From positions 1 to 9,546 of the forward strand of contig JAFDTZ010000085.1 of assembly GCA_019594305.1 (NCBI GenBank): a DNA stretch of 9,546 nucleotides. The letters are read 5' to 3'. The stretch's first letter is position 1; every line of letters begins with the position of its first letter. Below the pieces are notes generated by a model. It was not told the origin of the DNA, searched no databases, and was given only the letters and a program-made list of their open reading frames with translations. Below are positions 5,401-9,546 of this stretch, in pieces. This stretch comes from Thermoplasmata archaeon. Its GTDB lineage: Archaea > Thermoplasmatota > Thermoplasmata > Halarchaeoplasmatales > Halarchaeoplasmataceae. A program made the translations under genes and the position numbers.

Positions 5401-7893
5401 ACCCCCGGTGACATCCTGGAGATCGTTAAGTATATAATCGCCTATGAGAATAAAATTGTTCTGTCCCGGACGTTCTAATAAGTTCCGTATATTTTCAATA
5501 TTTGTTTCTGTTAGTGCATTGTTCCTACTGCCTGTTACCCAGCAGATGGTGTTGTAAGTTGCCATGTCATCCACGGATGGCCCGTGGTCTCCGGCATTGA
5601 CGACCTGGTAATTGAACGCATACCCGAGATCCTCATATATGTCTCGTATCCTTTCCGAAGATTCTCCGCCCTGATCGGCCTCATCTCCATCATCGGCAAC
5701 TATCAGCGTAGTGTATCTAACAACAACCGTAGTGTTTATACCTAGATAATCAGGATTGTTGTTCCGTAAATTGGTCTCAGGTATATGGTTATAGGGATCT
5801 ACTATCACCCTTATTTCATGTTTACCCACCGGCTCTGCGGTCCACGTGAAATCGACCTCCACAGAGGCCCCTCCACCCTGGATAGAGATGGTCGTACGTT
5901 CCTCTATCTGTTCGTTGACTTCCAGGGCGATAAGAGGTGATAAGGTCTCCATACCATTGTTCCTTATCGTAGCGCTAATAGTAACTTCTTCTTTGTAGAA
6001 GGGGAAACGCTCGCTGAATTCCTGACTAGATATCGCCAGGTCGTTACCGCTTACCTCGGTTATATTACCCAACCAAAGGATAACATTGTAGGCTAACCGC
6101 GTACGGCTCGCAGTACTCTCCTCTTCTAAGGATGCGAACCGTATGGATTGGAAGAAGGTTCTCGTGTCAGTACCGTTGTAAGCTACCGCTACGCTGCGTT
6201 CATCACCACCGGAGAGTGTGTCCATAAGAACGGATTGTCCTTCACCGTATGGTTCCAAATAATCCCCTCGGTTATAACCTATCGGAGGCAACCTTGATTC
6301 GAATGTTTCCCCGGTAATAGGTTGATTTATACCCTCAAGCTCTTCGGCTACAGGGGCGTTATCAGCGACTTCCACATCAGCACGTAGATTATCTCCCAAC
6401 CAGTTACTGTAGTTTGGATCCTCTATAGCTTCGTTGGCTATGCCTTCGCCTATTAGCCATAACCGGTGTCCGTTGCTAAGGAAGGTGTCCAACTCGTTCC
6501 TATCTTCTTCCGTAATGGTGTTGACGGTCTCTGTACCTGTCATCCATATCACTATATCGTAATCCTTCATAGGATAGGTTCCATCGTTATATCTCGGTCG
6601 ATTAAAGCTTGTGACTATCATACGATGTGCATCAAAGCCTGCGGAATCCAAGGCCCTGATCATTAGGGAGGTGTCGTCGCCGTGGAAACCATCTCCTACC
6701 TGGTCGTTGTCTACTATCAATATGTTAGGCCGTACAACGAGATGTTTGTAGGCAGTTACTTCTCTGTCATTGTACTCGGCGGTTATGGTTATATTGTGTA
6801 TACCGGCCCTGTGGACATTCCAGTTTAGTTCTATATCAACACCGCCTCCCGCCGGGAAACGTACCGGGTTATCAGGAGTAGCGGTATGAGATATATTTCC
6901 ATCGGGCCCGTAGTCCCTAAATGTAACATCGGCTAAAGTGGAAGTACCGCCCATATTATTGATAACCGCTCTTACATAGACCGGCTGCCCGTTAACGGGA
7001 GATACGGGGTTAAATTCTATCCTTTGTATACGTAGGGTGGCATCTTCATCCCATCCGGGTGAGGTACCTACGTTAAGGGATATTGAGTAATTATATTCGC
7101 TCCTGAAGCGATCAGAAGCCACGATTGGAAGTAGGTAATTTCCATCCTCCTGGGTTCGTTCTATGGTTACTCCTCTGTAGATATACCTGTTTATCTTTAG
7201 AGGTTTATTGGTTAAACGCTCCATTTCATGTGTACCATCGTGCCCATCCAGTGGAGAGATATCCACCGTCACGTTGATATCATCCAGGTTGTAAGTATCT
7301 TTATCCACTAAATCTACGTATAGATCCACTGTGTCTCCCGGCATTGCATAATTAAGATAGTCTTGCGGGTACAGTACTCCGAGCTCTCTCACAAAGGGAG
7401 GGTGTTTGTCGATGCTCTTTATCTCTTCATTGTATACACGCTGGTTGATCGCATCGTCGTATATCATTACGGCGACTGTTGCATCGGGGTCGCTGAAGGC
7501 CCGGCCTACCTGCGTAGAGTTATCATATTCTAGATTTAATGTTTCGCTCATGTCCCATCTACCGTTAGCCAGATCGTTACCGTAGGAATCGTCGTCGAAT
7601 CCCACGTCGTTCCTCTCGGTATGATTGACGAATAGGTATATTCTCGTGTTGTACTCCCTCAAGATACCTCCGCCCATGTTGGTGATATTTATATAAACGT
7701 GATCGTTTGCATCCATATATATCTCGGTAGAGAACTTCATGTAACTCTGTTCTTCGGGAGGTTCTATGTTCTGGACCCCCCAGAATATACCTGTGAAGAT
7801 AATCACCGTCACCGCGAGGGTGAGTATACTGCCGACTACTTCCGAAACACCGCGCTCGTCTTTTCTTATTATCCTATCTTTCTTTTTCATCAT
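2485..7893 (-). CDS. Giant multidomain surface protein: pilin-like N-terminus, CARDB and GATase1-like repeats, VWA, jelly-roll domains
   Basis: An 1802-residue predicted extracellular protein of unknown specific function, probably adhesive. Residues 1-15 are basic and end in ERG, followed by VSEVVGSILTLAVTVIIFTG (16-35). This is the archaeal class III signal/pilin hydrophobic segment with Glu18 near the expected processing site. After a beta-rich region (about 50-285) come CARDB (287-387), a class I GATase-like domain (388-611), CARDB (617-723), a second GATase-like domain (728-957) and a third CARDB (959-1075). Residues 1162-1432 form a VWA domain with a full MIDAS set: D1170-x-S1172-x-S1174, Thr1243 in GGTPQT, and Asp1278 in ADGQD. 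Two jelly-roll/MAM-like domains follow (1478-1618 and 1628-1798). There is no C-terminal anchor, so attachment would be through the N-terminus. I count about 19 N-x-S/T sequons and only three Cys. The start at 7893 follows a GGAGG; a second ATG lies one codon later. Codon use changes abruptly inside the VWA domain. Confidence 0.85.
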   Translation of the reverse strand: MMKKKDRIIRKDERGVSEVVGSILTLAVTVIIFTGIFWGVQNIEPPEEQSYMKFSTEIYMDANDHVYINITNMGGGILREYNTRIYLFVNHTERNDVGFDDDSYGNDLANGRWDMSETLNLEYDNSTQVGRAFSDPDATVAVMIYDDAINQRVYNEEIKSIDKHPPFVRELGVLYPQDYLNYAMPGDTVDLYVDLVDKDTYNLDDINVTVDISPLDGHDGTHEMERLTNKPLKINRYIYRGVTIERTQEDGNYLLPIVASDRFRSEYNYSISLNVGTSPGWDEDATLRIQRIEFNPVSPVNGQPVYVRAVINNMGGTSTLADVTFRDYGPDGNISHTATPDNPVRFPAGGGVDIELNWNVHRAGIHNITITAEYNDREVTAYKHLVVRPNILIVDNDQVGDGFHGDDTSLMIRALDSAGFDAHRMIVTSFNRPRYNDGTYPMKDYDIVIWMTGTETVNTITEEDRNELDTFLSNGHRLWLIGEGIANEAIEDPNYSNWLGDNLRADVEVADNAPVAEELEGINQPITGETFESRLPPIGYNRGDYLEPYGEGQSVLMDTLSGGDERSVAVAYNGTDTRTFFQSIRFASLEEESTASRTRLAYNVILWLGNITEVSGNDLAISSQEFSERFPFYKEEVTISATIRNNGMETLSPLIALEVNEQIEERTTISIQGGGASVEVDFTWTAEPVGKHEIRVIVDPYNHIPETNLRNNNPDYLGINTTVVVRYTTLIVADDGDEADQGGESSERIRDIYEDLGYAFNYQVVNAGDHGPSVDDMATYNTICWVTGSRNNALTETNIENIRNLLERPGQNNFILIGDYILNDLQDVTGGPEFIEEVLKIDDVEERLPPDRLLGTTGDAVSHGMSYYTEFSTGTTLYYEPLDGTSILHTEHDGRTLAHRFESDRYRLVFTSFDIAHFSSPVSTEEQHWYDRYDLNTSVRSMQGEFLYMTNRWFGNVDNRVELRMSVDDITLSDAHPMLGRTYQITVRVQNVGGSATSALVRFRDGTSHLGSVSAGVPANGFSDVEIMWQPLHAGPNRPIRVVVDAIHEVPEIPNQPGVRTEDDYFGFNNQAILYTPVYYFWDDMQDDARVRDNWVHEAQIALINGETPLDFMGDSFSDIDTNVAGDWDEAMTHGVVNTTDEAKSDPYSYFMLEPKGGRLMDVLVVLAIDSSSSMTNRYHDGETWLWHAKQGAKALVNSLSNGSVVGLWHFEGTNPGREIWPTPLEGDGRQLVLDAIDDMGGTPQTPLWDTVGGAYMDVFDHLPLYPDLMGAVVVLADGQDNQASDESSLTDMLEAGSRVWAPWGPMEPEDDFPEREYFGHWGKYHVPYSDYDPWRAGRWYKPSTLDPQFRPFRKGLLYSDMPIFTIGLGLEHNPNIPEWNIIYDAPNIGETNDAHVYINPDDQFAVESGTLEYNLWRIANTSGAEYFFAPDPGDLEDIFDRIAYMLQRPENLTAIEDEFVINEDDDEEWIKNFDKYAVTPSLDLTNTEEAWLTFWHKYRLIQGVNGAYMEIGYENNTGEYLWRYVQPSVGPYTGNLLLSEIDSDDFDNDIIWCWNGKSAGGTMQWEFVKVDLLRDEYEIPEDKLDTVRVRFYYKQFGGGVRDGGWWLDDVSVVVTRIGNLADNIELGMHDVWHLNETIGPDDQPTRAWYNVDPSTGHFRPGIDNRLITAPIYLTNARTATLRADFKFNINTAGGRPPDGFRVEVSTDNGRSWEAINLGVRAATGVSGSGGDAGQNIGYNWTTAGSLDRLNVDLSDYAGNVILIRFRVFTCSASGYNHYADPDTDGGFYVNNVIVLGETIQE
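3655..4410 (-). other. AT-biased mosaic block covering most of the VWA domain
   Basis: Within one uninterrupted reading frame, codon use changes sharply at both ends of this block. By hand count, third-position GC is 26/30 codons at 4411-4500, 10/30 at 4321-4410, 8/39 at 3661-3777 and 25/39 at 3535-3651. Overall GC on single 60-base lines is about 35-37% at 3661-3840, against 57% at 4441-4500 and 63% at 2701-2760. The block begins exactly at the first strand of the VWA domain (residue 1162) and ends just before its last helix (residue about 1413). It looks like a separately acquired or recombined module. The N-terminal part of the gene (for example 7081-7140, 8/20 codons) and the sugar genes are intermediate, so the GC-rich flanks could equally be the unusual part. 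Confidence 0.7.
5023..6045 (-). repeat. Second copy of the CARDB plus GATase1-like unit (protein-level repeat)
   Basis: This encodes residues 617-957. A CARDB-type Ig-like domain, starting NDLAISSQEF and ending near VVVRYTT, is followed by a flavodoxin-like domain starting TLIVADDGDE, with YNTICWVTG, NNFILIGDYI and a C-terminal FLYMTNRWFGN. It parallels the copy at 6061-7035 in domain order and in these landmark strands, but is diverged. The position of the glutamine-amidotransferase nucleophile elbow (here LIGDY) has no Cys, so it should be structural or ligand-binding rather than catalytic. Confidence 0.6.
6061..7035 (-). repeat. First copy of the CARDB plus GATase1-like unit (protein-level repeat)
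   Basis: This encodes residues 287-611. The CARDB part runs from LRIQRIEF to HLVVRP and includes the typical VINNMGGTST strand-turn. The GATase-like part begins ILIVDNDQ, contains YDIVIWMTG and RLWLIGEGI, and ends VILWLGN. The nucleophile-elbow equivalent (LIGEG) lacks Cys, so no amidotransferase activity is expected. CARDB domains are cell-adhesion-type beta sandwiches, and this pairing with a degenerate GATase fold is a known theme in archaeal and bacterial secreted proteins. Confidence 0.6.
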
Positions 7894-7895
7894 GT

Positions 7896-9546
7896 TTAGC
7901 CCTCCTGTATCGTTCTACCTCTTACTATCACGTTGTCCACGTAGAAACCACCGAAACCGACAGTGTTATCCTCGTAATGATCGTAGTTAGGATGACTAGT
8001 GGTAAATACTCTGAACCGAAGCCGTATAACTCTTCCTGCGAAATCTGACAGGTCAACGTTAAGCCTGTTAGTAAGGTCTTCCGCACGTGTCCAACCGTTA
8101 CCTATAGGTGGGCCTGCATCACCGCCGGTGCCTGAAACACCTGACGCCGTACGTACGCCCAGGTTGATATCTCCCCATGTAATACCTCCGTCGGTGGTCA
8201 CCTCCACCCTGAAGCCGTCGGGTGGAGCGCCTGCGGCGGTGTTGATATTGAACTTGAAGTGGGCTGAAAGATTGGCTGTTAACGCGTTAGTGAGGTCTAT
8301 CGGTGTGGTGATCAGGCTGTTGTCGATACCCTTGAGGAACCAGGGATCGCCTTCATCGTACTCACCTTGACCGTTCCACCATGCGATGGTCTCCTGTCCA
8401 TCGGCGCCGATAGTGGTTACCTGTCTCCAGACGTCTTTCATATCGGGTGTTATCTCCGCACCGGGTATCCTGGAAACCACCAATTTAACGTCATCCAGGA
8501 ACCAGCCGTAGCCCGTACCGCCGCCGTACTGTGTATAGTTGAATCTAACACGTACGTTTTCACGTGAGCCGCCGACGCCATCGATATACGGCAGAATATT
8601 CACCTGCACATGGCTCCAGCCGAAGCTGCCGCCTCCGCTGACGCCGTTCCAGGCCCAGTCCATCCTACGGCCGAAGTCATCACGCCGTTCGTCCGACATG
8701 TTCATGTTACCTGTGTAGGAACCGTGAGTGGGTATCACGTACTTCCACGCCCAGTCGCCGTTCTCGTCGTTGAAACCCACCTGCAAGAATGCACCGTTCA
8801 TACCGGGCACGATCTTGTACTTGTGCCAGAAGGTGAGTCTTGCGGTGGAGTACCCGGTCAGGTCGAAGGTCGGTGTGACAGCTGTTTTGTTGTAGTTCCA
8901 TCCGACCACGGGAAGTTCCGGGTCATCCAGTATATCGTTGTTCTCATCGCTGGATATCATATCATCACCCGGCATCGAGGTTACGTTTCCCTCCTTGGCC
9001 TGTTTTGCCGCTCGCTCGAATATCTCCTCGAAGATAGATTCAAGTTCGTCAGAATCAGGTGCGTAGAAGTAGCTACCACCTGTGGATTCGGCGATCTCGA
9101 TCAGTTGGAATTCGGAAGTGAATGGGAAGTCTGCGTGTCCGGGAGGCATATATCCATCGGCATCATCTCGAGTACTCTGAGGTTCTATACCCAAACCAAC
9201 GGTGAAAGCAAGCAGCGGAGCGTTGACCAGAGCATGTCGTTCTGTAGACCGAGATGAACTCTGGTACCATAAACCTATCCAGTCTACATTATCCCAGTTT
9301 AACCAACGTAGTACATCGTTACCGGAACCTCCTTGGTTAATATAATCGTGTATGCCGTCACCCCATTGGTGACCACCTGCAACACCCCATGTATGGTCAT
9401 TTGGGCCCACTCCACGCATACATCCGGGAGCATATATCCTGCTCCCCTCTTCGAACGACCAATGCGCATCGTCACCATCTGTCATCAGCATCACTGATTG
9501 AACATAATCCACATCCGGTGTTCCAGGTCTCGCAGTACCACCAAAG
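7896..9546 (-). CDS. Partial VWA and jelly-roll surface protein, paralogue of the downstream giant protein (start outside window)
   Basis: An open frame of about 549 codons runs from the window edge to TAA at 7896-7898. The first visible residues (FGGTARPGTPDV) already lie within a VWA domain, so any internal GTG or ATG (for example 9512) is not the true start. The GGT threonine and the Asp of LMTDGDD are the second and third MIDAS elements; the D-x-S-x-S motif must lie upstream. The VWA ends near GSYFYAPDSDELESIF. Two jelly-roll/MAM-like domains follow, starting at AVTPTFDLT and at DVWRQVTTIG, and the protein ends DNVIVRGRTIQEG. These align throughout with the C-terminal part of the downstream protein (shared LTFWHKY, FKFNINTA, PPDGFRVEV, LNVDLSD, RFRVFT), though the DNA is clearly diverged. 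It is the upstream member of an apparent operon with that gene. The unseen N-terminus may also be pilin-like, which cannot be judged here. Confidence 0.85.
   Translation of the reverse strand, partial: FGGTARPGTPDVDYVQSVMLMTDGDDAHWSFEEGSRIYAPGCMRGVGPNDHTWGVAGGHQWGDGIHDYINQGGSGNDVLRWLNWDNVDWIGLWYQSSSRSTERHALVNAPLLAFTVGLGIEPQSTRDDADGYMPPGHADFPFTSEFQLIEIAESTGGSYFYAPDSDELESIFEEIFERAAKQAKEGNVTSMPGDDMISSDENNDILDDPELPVVGWNYNKTAVTPTFDLTGYSTARLTFWHKYKIVPGMNGAFLQVGFNDENGDWAWKYVIPTHGSYTGNMNMSDERRDDFGRRMDWAWNGVSGGGSFGWSHVQVNILPYIDGVGGSRENVRVRFNYTQYGGGTGYGWFLDDVKLVVSRIPGAEITPDMKDVWRQVTTIGADGQETIAWWNGQGEYDEGDPWFLKGIDNSLITTPIDLTNALTANLSAHFKFNINTAAGAPPDGFRVEVTTDGGITWGDINLGVRTASGVSGTGGDAGPPIGNGWTRAEDLTNRLNVDLSDFAGRVIRLRFRVFTTSHPNYDHYEDNTVGFGGFYVDNVIVRGRTIQEG
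7901..7905 (-). promoter_or_regulatory. GGAGG ribosome binding site inside the end of the upstream gene
   Basis: The minus-strand sequence CAGGAGGGCTAAACATGATG places a strong GGAGG 7 bases before the first ATG (7893) and 10 before the second (7890). The motif lies within the last codons of the upstream paralogue, whose TAA is at 7896-7898. It supports the chosen start and suggests the two genes are co-transcribed and translationally coupled. It also contrasts with the dehydrogenase gene, which shows no Shine-Dalgarno sequence. Confidence 0.8.

Noticed and set aside
8610..9257. A 215-codon plus-strand open frame opposite the partial VWA protein
   Set aside because: It is antisense to the jelly-roll and VWA coding region, has a low-complexity translation without family features and no ribosome binding site. 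The same applies to the frames at 2684-3115 and 7999-8370.
9507..9512. GTG at 9512 as the start of the partial surface gene
   Set aside because: The frame stays open to the window edge, and the residues before it (GGTARPGTP) match the MIDAS threonine loop of the paralogue. The gene therefore clearly begins outside the window.
1..9546. tRNA, rRNA, CRISPR array, transposase or insertion-sequence ends
   Set aside because: I read both strands for direct repeats with regular spacing, conserved RNA gene landmarks and transposase motifs and saw none. The only mobile-type trace is the methyltransferase-like fragment.

Overview
The window looks archaeal, most likely from the Euryarchaeota/Thermoplasmatota side; this is inference from gene content, since no marker gene is present. 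The reasons are a very large surface protein that begins with an archaeal class III (pilin-type) signal segment, a DUF354 protein beside a UDP-ManNAc dehydrogenase as in archaeal surface-glycan loci, and an AT-rich TATA-like box placed for leaderless transcription.

Layout. Bases 7-2312 (+ strand) carry two sugar-metabolism genes: a DUF354 GT-B-like protein, and a WecC-type UDP-N-acetyl-D-mannosamine dehydrogenase with its own TATA-like box. Bases 2313-2484 are a convergent intergenic stretch. It holds what looks like the decayed end of an amino-type DNA methyltransferase, a T-run, and an inverted repeat spanning the stop codon of the opposing gene. Bases 2485-9546 (- strand) carry two tandem paralogous giant surface-protein genes. 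The upstream one runs off the right edge of the window, so its start is not visible. The downstream one is complete at 1802 residues, begins 2 bases after its neighbour's stop, and uses a ribosome binding site embedded in the end of that neighbour.

The 1802-residue protein reads as a pilin-like N-terminus, a beta-rich region, two tandem units of CARDB plus a non-catalytic class I glutamine-amidotransferase-like fold, a third CARDB, a von Willebrand factor A (VWA) domain with a complete metal-binding (MIDAS) set, and two jelly-roll/MAM-like domains. The partial paralogue shows the second half of a VWA domain and the same two C-terminal domains. Together they look like cell-surface adhesion or recognition proteins. 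The sugar genes on the other strand could supply the glycan that decorates them: about 19 N-glycosylation sequons are visible in the complete protein. That link is inferred from proximity only.

The most striking observation is mosaic composition inside the giant gene. At base 4410 third-position GC drops from about 87% (30 codons) to about 33% (next 30 codons), and it returns to about 64% below base 3655. The AT-biased block coincides with most of the VWA domain, which suggests module replacement or recombination, or a strain chimera in the assembly.
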